Shown: positions 1 to 5,871, counted from the first letter of the stretch. The stretch: DNA of 12,890 nucleotides from Nitrospira sp. (GCA_025361385.1 JANYAJ010000462.1:1-12890); one strand, 5' to 3'. Translations and numbers: made by a program. The notes: generated from the sequence alone by a model not told the origin.

Positions 1-204
1 CAATGTGGCCGTGCGGACATACATGTTCGTGAAGATCGTCGGCTTCTCGTCCTCGCCCTCACCTTGAATCCACACCGATAAAAACTTCTCTAACTGGAGT
101 CCGGCGCTATCCATGGCGGGATCGGTATCGTGAAACAGCTCATTTTCGGATTCTTTGAGCGGAATGGCCTCAGCGGACCTGAACATGAAATTGCGTTTCC
201 ACAT
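1..204 (-). CDS. Hypothetical protein, N-terminal 68 residues (cut by window edge)
   Basis: An open frame runs from an ATG at 204 leftward off the window edge without a stop. The first residues are MWKRNFMFRSAEAIPL, and the visible part is acidic, with a Glu/Asp-rich stretch near residues 48-54. A strong ribosome binding site (GGAGG, centred near 215) lies about nine bases upstream of the ATG, which is the main reason to call this a gene. No signal peptide, membrane segment or known motif is visible, and I do not recognise the family. The gene diverges from the sulfur-carrier operon and has its own possible promoter between the two. Function is unknown. Confidence 0.6.
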   Translation of the reverse strand, partial: MWKRNFMFRSAEAIPLKESENELFHDTDPAMDSAGLQLEKFLSVWIQGEGEDEKPTIFTNMYVRTATL

Positions 205-228
205 GCAATCACGCCTCCAAAAGATGGC

Positions 229-258
229 ATAGTGGCGGCGGATCACAAACAAAGTCAA
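229..258 (-). promoter_or_regulatory. Possible sigma70-type promoter for the leftward partial gene
   Basis: Read on the minus strand, TTGACT (258-253) is followed after 18 bases by CACTAT (234-229). The -35 is close to consensus and the -10 is weak. It lies about 25 bases upstream of the ribosome binding site of the leftward gene. This is inferred from pattern only. Confidence 0.3.
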
Positions 259-284
259 GCCACGAACCGGCCCATTTCGTTGCC

Positions 285-312
285 TTGACAACGGCAAAGT
301 CCGTTTGATAAC
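285..312 (+). promoter_or_regulatory. Probable sigma70-type promoter of the sulfur-carrier operon
   Basis: A perfect -35 hexamer TTGACA (285-290) is followed after 16 bases by GATAAC (307-312), which matches four of six -10 consensus positions. It lies about 40 bases upstream of the ThiS start at 355. It is the best promoter-like sequence ahead of the operon, and it overlaps in-frame codons that would otherwise allow a longer thiS ORF. Confidence 0.5.
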
Positions 313-354
313 GTGTTGAAATTGTTTAATCTCTGGGCCATATTAGGAGTCTTC

Positions 355-555
355 ATGCAGGTCAAAATCAATGGCAAGCCAGAAGAGATTTCAGGAGGAA
401 CGGTCCTCGATCTTCTCCAGACCAAAAAAATCGAACCACAAATGGTTGCGGTTGAAGTCAACGACAGCGTGCTAGACCGGAATCTCCTCGCCACCACCAG
501 CCTGAACGAGGGCGACCGCGTCGAGTTCTTGTTCTACATGGGAGGTGGCCGGTGA
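355..555 (+). CDS. thiS: ThiS-like sulfur carrier protein (ubiquitin fold)
   Basis: This 66-residue protein of the ThiS/MoaD beta-grasp family carries sulfur as a C-terminal thiocarboxylate after adenylation by an E1-like enzyme. It starts MQVKINGKPEE, has the family-typical VAVEVND strand and ends FYMGGGR. The ATG at 355 is preceded by AGGAG (345-349) at a 5-base spacing. An in-frame GTG at 313 is less likely because it overlaps the probable promoter and adds a non-family N-terminus. The C-terminus has three glycines and an extra Arg66, whereas many ThiS proteins end exactly in Gly-Gly, so trimming may be needed. The stop overlaps the start of the cysteine synthase gene by four bases. It could serve thiamin synthesis, cysteine synthesis or both; with no thiG or other thi gene here, the cysteine role is favoured by context. 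Confidence 0.88.
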   Translation: MQVKINGKPEEISGGTVLDLLQTKKIEPQMVAVEVNDSVLDRNLLATTSLNEGDRVEFLFYMGGGR

Positions 556-1481
556 CGATGCCGCTGCACAAGGATATTACCGAACTCATCGGGCGGACTC
601 CTCTTGTCCGTCTGAACCGGCTTTCTCCGACCGGCGGAGCAACGATCTACGGAAAGGTCGAGTTCTTCAATCCTGGCGGGAGCATCAAGGACCGGATCTG
701 TCTCAACATGATCAACGAGGCGGAACGCCTGGGCCATTTGAAGCCGGGCGGCACGATCGTCGAACCCACGAGTGGGAACACCGGAATCGGACTGGCATTG
801 GTCGCAGCGGTCCGTGGATATAAGCTGATTCTCGTCATGCCGGAGAGCATGAGCATGGAGCGGGCCAGTCTCTTGTCCTCCTACGGCGCACAGCTCGTCT
901 TGACGCCGGCCTGGGAAGGAATGAAGGGCTCGATCCGCGAGGCGGAGAGCATCATCGCGCAAAATCCGTCGTACTATATGCCGGATCAGTTTTCCAATCC
1001 GGCGAATCCGGCGATGCACAAGAAGACGACGGCGATCGAGATTCTCGAATCGCTCGATGGAAAGATCGATGCCTTTGTCGCGGCGGTCGGTACGGGCGGC
1101 ACGATTACCGGATGCGGAGAATTGTTCAAGGAACGGAATCGCGACGTGAAGGTGATCGCCGTGGAACCGGCCGGGTCGCCGGTCTTGTCCGGCGGAGAGC
1201 CAGGGCCGCATAAGATTCAGGGTATCGGCGCAGGATTCGTTCCAAAAGTATTGAACCGTGCCGTCATCGATCGGGTGATGACCGTGACCGATGACGAAGC
1301 CTATCAAACGGCCAAGCAGCTTTCGAAGAAAGAAGGTCTCCTGGTGGGTATCTCTGCGGGAGCCAATGTGTTCGCCGCACAGAAAATCGCACAGGAACTG
1401 GGACCGGGCAAGAACGTGGTCACGATTCTCTGCGACACAGGCGAGCGGTACATCAGCATCGAGAAGTACTTTAATATTTAA
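552..1481 (+). CDS. cysK: Cysteine synthase (O-acetylserine/O-phosphoserine sulfhydrylase family, PLP-dependent)
   Basis: This 309-residue enzyme of the CysK/CysM fold-type II PLP family has full usual length. It makes cysteine from an activated serine and a sulfur donor. Visible landmarks are the PLP lysine K46 in PGGSIKDR, the substrate loop TSGNTG (73-78), the phosphate-binding GTGGT (180-184), GISAGA (266-271), whose Ser268 should contact the PLP ring nitrogen, and the C-terminal GERYISIEKYF. The GTG at 552 is chosen because GGAGG at 541-545 lies six bases upstream; an ATG at 558 is the alternative. It is translationally coupled to the carrier before it. That pairing recalls mycobacterial CysM, which takes sulfur from thiocarboxylated CysO rather than free sulfide. 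Whether this enzyme uses the carrier, sulfide or both cannot be told from sequence, so cysM would be an equally fair symbol. Confidence 0.92.
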   Translation: MTMPLHKDITELIGRTPLVRLNRLSPTGGATIYGKVEFFNPGGSIKDRICLNMINEAERLGHLKPGGTIVEPTSGNTGIGLALVAAVRGYKLILVMPESMSMERASLLSSYGAQLVLTPAWEGMKGSIREAESIIAQNPSYYMPDQFSNPANPAMHKKTTAIEILESLDGKIDAFVAAVGTGGTITGCGELFKERNRDVKVIAVEPAGSPVLSGGEPGPHKIQGIGAGFVPKVLNRAVIDRVMTVTDDEAYQTAKQLSKKEGLLVGISAGANVFAAQKIAQELGPGKNVVTILCDTGERYISIEKYFNI

Positions 1482-1603
1482 GGACGCTGAAAATGGCTTC
1501 CACCTTCGTTCTCGGCTCAAGAAAATCCTCAAGGTACCCCCGAGGGTACGCCTCCGGTTTTCTCTCGCCTGCGGCCTCGCTGGAAAACCATTTTGAGCAT
1601 CCT
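1481..1603. repeat. Palindromic intergenic repeat, family A copy 1
   Basis: This 123-bp element is bounded by AGGACGCTGAAAATGG at the left and CCATTTTGAGCATCCT at the right, which are inverted repeats of each other. In the middle lies a smaller palindrome, GTACCC (1534-1539) with GGGTAC (1544-1549). A clearly related copy occupies 5077-5197, and a shortened, inverted remnant occupies 6333-6389. The element begins at the last base of the cysteine synthase stop codon and fills most of the gap to the next gene, so it sits inside the operon. It could form a long hairpin in the transcript and act as a processing or stability element or a partial terminator. It encodes nothing visible. Confidence 0.8.
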
Positions 1604-1626
1604 TTTAGATTCACACACTGAACATC

Positions 1627-2439
1627 ATGGAATTTACAGAAGATCAGATAAGCCGCTACAGCCGCCATATCCTGCTACCGGAAGTCGGTGGCAAGGGGCA
1701 GAAGAAGATCGCCAAGGCCAAGATTCTCCTGGTCGGCGCGGGAGGCCTGGGGTCGCCTGCCGCCCTCTATTTGGCCGCAGCCGGAGTCGGCACGATCGGG
1801 CTCATCGATAGCGACGTCGTGGACCTGACCAACCTGCAACGTCAGATTCTCCATCACACGTCGGATGTCGGGCGCCCCAAGGTGCTCTCGGGCAAAGAGA
1901 AGATCCAGGGATTGAACCCGGACGTCCAGGTCTCGATGTATGAAGAGCGGCTCACGGCGGGCAATGCACTGAAGATCATCAGCGAGTACGACGTCGTGAT
2001 CGACGGGGTCGACAACTTTACTGCCAAGTTTCTGATCAACGACGCCTGTTTCTTTGCCGGAAAACCGTTGATCCATGGCGGCATCCTCCGCTTCGATGGA
2101 CGGGTGACGACCATTGTGCCGAAGCAGTCCGCCTGTTATCGTTGCGTGTTCAAGACGCCGCCGCCAGCCGGGCTGGTCGCCTCCTGCCAGGAAGCGGGCG
2201 TCATCGGCGTGTTAGCAGGCGTCATCGGCACGATTCAAGCGACAGAAGCGTTGAAACTCATCCTGGGCATCGGGCAGCCGCTCACCAACCGATTCCTGGA
2301 TTTTGATGCACGCAAAACGCAGTTCAGAGAGATCAAAGTCAAACGGAATCCCGATTGCGCCCTCTGTGGTGCGCACCCGACGATTACCGAATTGTTCGAC
2401 GACGGCGATCCTTTTGCCGGCTGTGCCGTCCGGCCATAA
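1627..2439 (+). CDS. moeB: E1-like sulfur-carrier adenylyltransferase (ThiF/MoeB/HesA family), paralog 1
   Basis: This 270-residue enzyme of the ThiF/MoeB family uses ATP to adenylate the C-terminal glycine of a sulfur carrier. The nucleotide-binding GAGGLGSP spans residues 37-44, followed by the acidic and arginine-bearing segment DSDVVDLTNLQRQ (61-73). Two cysteine pairs, C170/C173 and C244/C247, form the usual zinc site. C187 in the SCQEAG motif matches the conserved catalytic-region cysteine. There is no fused rhodanese domain, so the sulfur donor must be another protein or sulfide. The ATG at 1627 gives the family-typical start MEFTEDQISRYSRH but has no clear Shine-Dalgarno. It follows a 123-bp repeat and precedes the threonine synthase gene. 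It is closely related along its whole length to the enzyme at 4269-5072, so its carrier specificity cannot be assigned from sequence. Confidence 0.9.
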   Translation: MEFTEDQISRYSRHILLPEVGGKGQKKIAKAKILLVGAGGLGSPAALYLAAAGVGTIGLIDSDVVDLTNLQRQILHHTSDVGRPKVLSGKEKIQGLNPDVQVSMYEERLTAGNALKIISEYDVVIDGVDNFTAKFLINDACFFAGKPLIHGGILRFDGRVTTIVPKQSACYRCVFKTPPPAGLVASCQEAGVIGVLAGVIGTIQATEALKLILGIGQPLTNRFLDFDARKTQFREIKVKRNPDCALCGAHPTITELFDDGDPFAGCAVRP

Positions 2440-2466
2440 CCATTGACGTAGTGAGGTGGGGTCCCC

Positions 2467-3717
2467 ATGGCCAAAATGAAAGCGTTAGTCTGCCGCGAAT
2501 GCGGAAAAGAATATCCAACCAAGGCGATCCACGTCTGCGAGATGTGCTTCGGTCCCCTCGAAGTGAAGTACAACTACGAGGAAATCAAGAAGACCATCTC
2601 TCGGAAAAAGATCCAGGACGGGCCGCAGAGTATCTGGCGTTATGCCGATCTCCTGCCCGTTGAAGGACCGACCTTCCTCGGTCCGCATGCCGGAATGACC
2701 CCGCTGGTGCGCGCCAAGAATCTCGGCGCCTACCTCGGGTTGGACGAGCTCTATATTAAGAACGATACGGTGAATCATCCGACGCTCTCGTTCAAAGATC
2801 GCGTGGTCGCTGTCGCCATCACCAGGGCTCGCGAATTGGGATTTGAGACCATCGCCTGTGCCTCGACTGGCAATCTGGCGAATTCCGTCGCGGCCCATGC
2901 GGCGGCCGCGGGCATGCGCGCCTACGTGTTCATTCCCGCCGATCTGGAAGCCGCGAAAGTCCTGGGGAATTTGATCTATAAACCCAACGTGGTCGAGGTC
3001 GAAGGCAATTACGACGACGTCAACCGCCTCTGCAGCGAGATCGCTGGCGAATATCCCTGGGCCTTCGTGAATATCAACGTGCGTCCTTACTATGCGGAAG
3101 GGTCGAAGACGCTCGCCTATGAAACGGTGGAACAACTCGGCTGGCGCACGCCGGACCAAGTGGTCATCCCGATGGCGTCAGGCTCGCTCTTGACCAAGAT
3201 CTGGAAGGGCCTCCATGAAATGAAAACCTTAGGGCTCGTCGACGACGTGCGTACCAAGATCAACGGCGCGCAAGCCGAAGGTTGCTCCCCTATTTCGACG
3301 GCCTTCAAGGGGGGACGGGATTTCTTCAAACCGGTGAAGCCGAAGACCATCGCCAAGTCCCTGGCCATCGGCAACCCCGCCGACGGGTACTACGCCCTCA
3401 AAGCGACGGCCGAGAGCAAGGGCTCCATGGACATGGTGTCGGACGACGAAGTGGTGGAAGGGATCAAGCTGTTGGCGCAAACCGAGGGAATCTTCGCAGA
3501 AACAGCCGGCGGTGTGACCATCGGCGTGCTCCAGAAGCTGGTGAAACAAGGCACGATCAAGAAGGGCGACGTGACCGTCGCCTATATCACCGGCAACGGC
3601 TTGAAAACGCAGGAAGCGGTGATCGATGCGGTCGGCAAGCCTCACCGCATTCAGCCGAGTCTCGCAAGCTTTGAGAAAACCTTTAAGATGGGAAAGAACG
3701 GTGGTGGTGACGCATGA
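2467..3717 (+). CDS. thrC: Threonine synthase (PLP-dependent, with N-terminal zinc ribbon)
   Basis: This 416-residue fold-type II PLP enzyme resembles threonine synthase, which converts O-phosphohomoserine to threonine. An N-terminal zinc ribbon is formed by C9/C12 and C24/C27. The PLP lysine is K110 in LSFKDR, the phosphate-gripping loop is STGNLANS (133-140), and a late glycine-rich motif ITGNGLK lies at 374-380. The start at 2467 has a good ribosome site (GAGGTGGG, 2453-2460). The stop overlaps the next gene's ATG (ATGA at 3714), so the enzyme and the MoaD-like carrier are translationally coupled. That placement among carrier, NIL and E1 genes is unusual for a plain threonine synthase. By inference the enzyme could use a carrier thiocarboxylate on phosphohomoserine to give homocysteine, or be an ordinary threonine synthase that shares the operon. 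Sequence alone supports only the family assignment. Confidence 0.88.
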   Translation: MAKMKALVCRECGKEYPTKAIHVCEMCFGPLEVKYNYEEIKKTISRKKIQDGPQSIWRYADLLPVEGPTFLGPHAGMTPLVRAKNLGAYLGLDELYIKNDTVNHPTLSFKDRVVAVAITRARELGFETIACASTGNLANSVAAHAAAAGMRAYVFIPADLEAAKVLGNLIYKPNVVEVEGNYDDVNRLCSEIAGEYPWAFVNINVRPYYAEGSKTLAYETVEQLGWRTPDQVVIPMASGSLLTKIWKGLHEMKTLGLVDDVRTKINGAQAEGCSPISTAFKGGRDFFKPVKPKTIAKSLAIGNPADGYYALKATAESKGSMDMVSDDEVVEGIKLLAQTEGIFAETAGGVTIGVLQKLVKQGTIKKGDVTVAYITGNGLKTQEAVIDAVGKPHRIQPSLASFEKTFKMGKNGGGDA

Positions 3718-4001
3718 TTAAAGTTCGCATTCCAACTCCGCTCCGTCCCCTCACGAAGGGACAAGGCGAGGTCGACGCACAGGCCACGAGTATCACTGAG
3801 ATGATCGACACCTTGAATACCGCGCATCCCGGGATCAAGGATCGTCTTTGCGACGACACGGGTGAGCTTCGCCGTTTCGTGAACATTTACGTCAACGAGG
3901 AAGACATCCGATTCCTCAAGGGCAAAGAGACCTCGCTCAAAGACGGCGACGAAGTCTCGATTGTGCCCGCCATTGCGGGAGGCTCATCATGCCAAGCATG
4001 A
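3714..4001 (+). CDS. MoaD/CysO-like sulfur carrier protein with tail beyond the diglycine
   Basis: This 95-residue protein of the MoaD/ThiS superfamily resembles mycobacterial CysO. Landmarks are IPTPLRPLTKGQ near residues 6-17, RRFVNIYVNEEDIRF at 53-67, LKDGDEVSIVPAIAGG at 75-90, then a tail SSCQA (91-95). In this family the diglycine normally ends the protein so that it can be adenylated and thiocarboxylated, so the tail must be removed first; the JAMM protease gene at the end of the operon is the obvious candidate. The ATG at 3714 overlaps the threonine synthase stop. The 3' end overlaps the NIL gene by 13 bases, and the GGA-GGC codons for the diglycine form that gene's Shine-Dalgarno. The CysO-like features favour amino acid sulfur transfer over molybdopterin synthesis, and no moaE or other moa gene is visible here. 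Confidence 0.88.
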   Translation: MIKVRIPTPLRPLTKGQGEVDAQATSITEMIDTLNTAHPGIKDRLCDDTGELRRFVNIYVNEEDIRFLKGKETSLKDGDEVSIVPAIAGGSSCQA

Positions 4002-4231
4002 AAGTGCATGTGCGGTTTCCTGAAGATAAAATCAAAGAGCCCGTCATCTATCAGATCGGCCACGAATTCAAGGTGGTCACCAACGTTCGGCGAGCGGACG
4101 TCCGTGAAACCACCGGGTGGATGGATCTCGAGCTGACAGGAGAGAGCGCGGAAATCGAGCGGGCGGTCGCTGGCCTTCGCAAGAAGGGCGTCATCGTCGA
4201 CCCGATCGAATTGGATGTCGTGGAGGGGTAA
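3989..4231 (+). CDS. NIL-domain protein
   Basis: This small 80-residue protein consists of little more than a NIL domain, the ACT-like fold also found at the C-terminus of the methionine transporter ATPase MetN and fused to ferredoxin in a methanogen homocysteine-synthesis protein. Typical parts are the KVHVRFPEDKIKEPVIYQI start, the central hydrophobic strand WMDLELTG (44-51), and the last strand GVIVDPIELDVV. The ATG at 3989 lies six bases after GGAGG (3978-3982); ATG 3998 is an alternative. It overlaps the MoaD-like carrier gene and is therefore probably made in step with it. Standing alone between a carrier and an E1 enzyme, it may bind an amino acid ligand or act as a partner or chaperone in sulfur transfer. 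That role is inference; the domain call is firm. Confidence 0.82.
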   Translation: MPSMKVHVRFPEDKIKEPVIYQIGHEFKVVTNVRRADVRETTGWMDLELTGESAEIERAVAGLRKKGVIVDPIELDVVEG

Positions 4232-4268
4232 GAGGTCCAGCCTCTACCCACAAGCCGAAAGCAACGCG

Positions 4269-5072
4269 ATGGAACTTACCGAACAACAGATTCAACGATA
4301 CAGCCGTCAGATTATTCTCAGCGAAGTCGGCGGCAAGGGCCAGATGAAGTTGAGCAAGGCGAAGGTCTTGCTCATCGGCGCCGGCGGACTCGGCTCGCCG
4401 GCAGGGCTCTATCTTGCTGCCGCCGGTGTCGGCACCATCGGCCTGGTCGATGGCGATGTCGTCGATCTCTCGAATTTGCAGCGGCAAATCATGCATTCCA
4501 CTGCGACAGTCGGCATGCCGAAAGTGGAATCGGGCCGTAAGACCTTGTCGGCGATCAACCCTGAGATTACGATTAAGACCTATCACCAGAACGTCGACAG
4601 CGACAATATTCTGGCGCTGGTGTCCGAGTATGACATCGTGCTGGACGGGTCCGACAACTTTTCAACCAGATTTCTCGTGAACGACGCTTGCTTCTTTGCC
4701 AAGAAGACGCTGATCTCCGCCAGCATGTTCCGGTTCGAAGGCCAGCTGACGACGATCAAACCCCATGCCGGCTATCCCTGCTATCGCTGTCTCTATCCAG
4801 AGCCACCGCCGGCGGGATTGGTCCCGAACTGCCAAGAGGCCGGTGTCTTGGGAGTCCTCGCCGGAACCATGGGTATTCTTCAAGCATCGGAAGCGATCAA
4901 AGAAATTCTCGGCATCGGGGAAACCATGGCCGATCGCCTGATGATCTACGATGCCCTCGAAATGAAGTTCAGGAAGGTCCGCCGTCCCAAGGACCCGGCC
5001 TGCCCGCTCTGCGGCGAGAATCCGAAGATCAAAGATCTGAGTATGGACTATGTGGTCAGCTGCACCATCTAG
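4269..5072 (+). CDS. moeB: E1-like sulfur-carrier adenylyltransferase (ThiF/MoeB/HesA family), paralog 2
   Basis: This 267-residue second member of the ThiF/MoeB family has all the functional residues: GAGGLGSP (37-44), DGDVVDLSNLQRQ (61-73), zinc cysteines C171/C174 and C245/C248, and the conserved C188 in NCQEAG. It is nearly identical to paralog 1 around the nucleotide site and diverges mainly at the C-terminus, where it ends SMDYVVSCTI. The ATG at 4269 is chosen because MELTEQQIQRYSRQ aligns with the start of paralog 1. A GTG at 4215 would add 18 residues with no family match and would overlap the NIL gene. No Shine-Dalgarno is evident for 4269; the nearest purine-rich run is around 4222-4236. 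It probably activates the MoaD/CysO-like carrier 270 bases upstream, a pairing based on proximity only. Confidence 0.9.
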   Translation: MELTEQQIQRYSRQIILSEVGGKGQMKLSKAKVLLIGAGGLGSPAGLYLAAAGVGTIGLVDGDVVDLSNLQRQIMHSTATVGMPKVESGRKTLSAINPEITIKTYHQNVDSDNILALVSEYDIVLDGSDNFSTRFLVNDACFFAKKTLISASMFRFEGQLTTIKPHAGYPCYRCLYPEPPPAGLVPNCQEAGVLGVLAGTMGILQASEAIKEILGIGETMADRLMIYDALEMKFRKVRRPKDPACPLCGENPKIKDLSMDYVVSCTI

Positions 5073-5076
5073 CCTC

Positions 5077-5197
5077 AGGATGCTGAAAACGCCCGCCAGC
5101 TTTGTTCTCGCATCGTTCGGATCCTCAACGTACCCTGAGGGTACGCCTCGGACCCTCTCTCGCTGCGGCCTCGCTGGACAGACGTTTTGAGCATCCT
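5077..5197. repeat. Palindromic intergenic repeat, family A copy 2
   Basis: This 121-bp element is related to 1481-1603. The ends AGGATGCTGAAAACG and CGTTTTGAGCATCCT are inverted repeats, and a 7-bp perfect palindrome (CGTACCC, TGA loop, GGGTACG) lies at 5129-5145. Next to the shared AAAA/TTTT, copy 1 has TGG paired with CCA whereas this copy has CG paired with CG, so pairing is kept while sequence differs. It lies five bases after the second E1 gene and just upstream of the JAMM protease gene. As an RNA it could form an extended hairpin that modulates read-through or stability between the two. Confidence 0.8.
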
Positions 5198-5220
5198 GCG
5201 TAAGATTGGACTCAACTAGC

Positions 5221-5736
5221 GTGGCTGATCTCGTCATTCCTCAAACAATCCTCGACGACCTGGTGGCCCATGCCAGGGCACTTGATCCTTACGAATGCTG
5301 TGGTCTGCTGGCAGGAACCAACGGAGCCGTCACCCATATTTATCGGATCAAAAATATCGTGGCGAGCGAGGGAGCTGAAAAATTATCTTCCTTCGACCCG
5401 GCAAAGGCCGCGCACCTGGAACGGCTCTCCCCGGCCGAACGAGCCGAAATTGCCTTTGTGATGGATATGCAGGATTTTTCTGCGGCAAAGAAGGATATTC
5501 GAAACAAAGGGCTCGACCTGCAAGTGGTCTACCACTCTCATCCTCACGACCCGGCGCGCCCCTCCATCACCGACATCAAGATTGCCACCGACTACGAAGA
5601 AATCTGGCCGAAGATCAACCTGCCAATCCCCGCCTATCTGATTCTCTCCCTTATGGAGAAATCGAAGCCCGATATACGTTGTTACTGGATCAAGGGTGGG
5701 ACCGTCTCAGCGGCGCACATCACGACCGCGAATTAA
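5221..5736 (+). CDS. JAMM/MPN+ zinc metalloprotease (Mov34/M67 family, Mec-like)
   Basis: This protein of about 171 residues has a complete JAMM motif. With numbering from the GTG at 5221, E25 lies in YECCGLLAG, and H105, H107, S115 and D118 form HxHx7Sx2D in the segment YHSHPHDPARPSITD. Such proteases cut the peptide bond after a carrier's diglycine: mycobacterial Mec releases cysteine from CysO-Cys, and Wolinella HcyD trims the tail of HcyS. The operon context and the tailed carriers fit that job. The GTG start places the first strand where Mec-like proteins begin; a TTG at 5206 is the alternative, and neither has a clear Shine-Dalgarno. The stretch between the catalytic Glu and HSH is about 80 residues, longer than the spacing I remember for small bacterial JAMM proteins, owing to a helical segment near residues 60-95. 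It is the last gene of the operon. Confidence 0.88.
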   Translation: MADLVIPQTILDDLVAHARALDPYECCGLLAGTNGAVTHIYRIKNIVASEGAEKLSSFDPAKAAHLERLSPAERAEIAFVMDMQDFSAAKKDIRNKGLDLQVVYHSHPHDPARPSITDIKIATDYEEIWPKINLPIPAYLILSLMEKSKPDIRCYWIKGGTVSAAHITTAN

Positions 5737-5740
5737 GCCT

Positions 5741-5825
5741 GGTTTATTTGGTCTGTCTGGTTTGTTTTGTTGCATGCCCCAGAGAAACCAAACAAACTAA
5801 ATACACCAGATAGACGAGATAGACC
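5741..5825 (+). repeat. Long GT-rich imperfect inverted repeat after the operon
   Basis: The arms 5741-5771 and 5795-5825 pair over 31 positions with three mismatches and four G-U wobbles when read as plus-strand RNA, and are separated by a 23-base loop. The left arm is almost pure G and T; the right arm is rich in A and C. It lies four bases after the JAMM gene stop, in the direction of operon transcription. It may stabilise or terminate the operon transcript, but there is no U-tract of the intrinsic-terminator type. It is unlike the other repeats in the window. Confidence 0.65.
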
Positions 5826-5842
5826 TCTTGAGAATTTCCAGT

Positions 5843-5871
5843 TTGTATCCCATCAGCCCCAATGCGATAAT
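5843..5871 (+). promoter_or_regulatory. Possible promoter of the small secreted protein gene
   Basis: TTGTAT (5843-5848) is followed after 17 bases by GATAAT (5866-5871), a near-consensus -10 element. It lies about 38 bases upstream of the ATG at 5909. The -35 is weak, so this is a tentative call. Confidence 0.4.

Noticed and set aside
313..354. Longer thiS reading from a GTG at 313
   Set aside because: It overlaps the probable promoter, has no ribosome site, and adds residues absent from the family; ATG 355 has AGGAG at good spacing.
534..1532. 332-codon open frame on the minus strand opposite the cysteine synthase
   Set aside because: It lies entirely antisense to a gene with complete catalytic motifs, and its translation is rich in Arg, His and Asp with no recognisable domain.
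3696..3714. Threonine synthase C-terminus NGGGDA as another carrier-like tail
   Set aside because: The protein is a PLP enzyme without a beta-grasp fold; the glycine run is more simply a by-product of the coupled start region of the next gene.
4215..4268. Upstream GTG start for the second E1 enzyme
   Set aside because: The extra 18 residues do not match the paralog, which aligns from the ATG at 4269, and they overlap the NIL gene.
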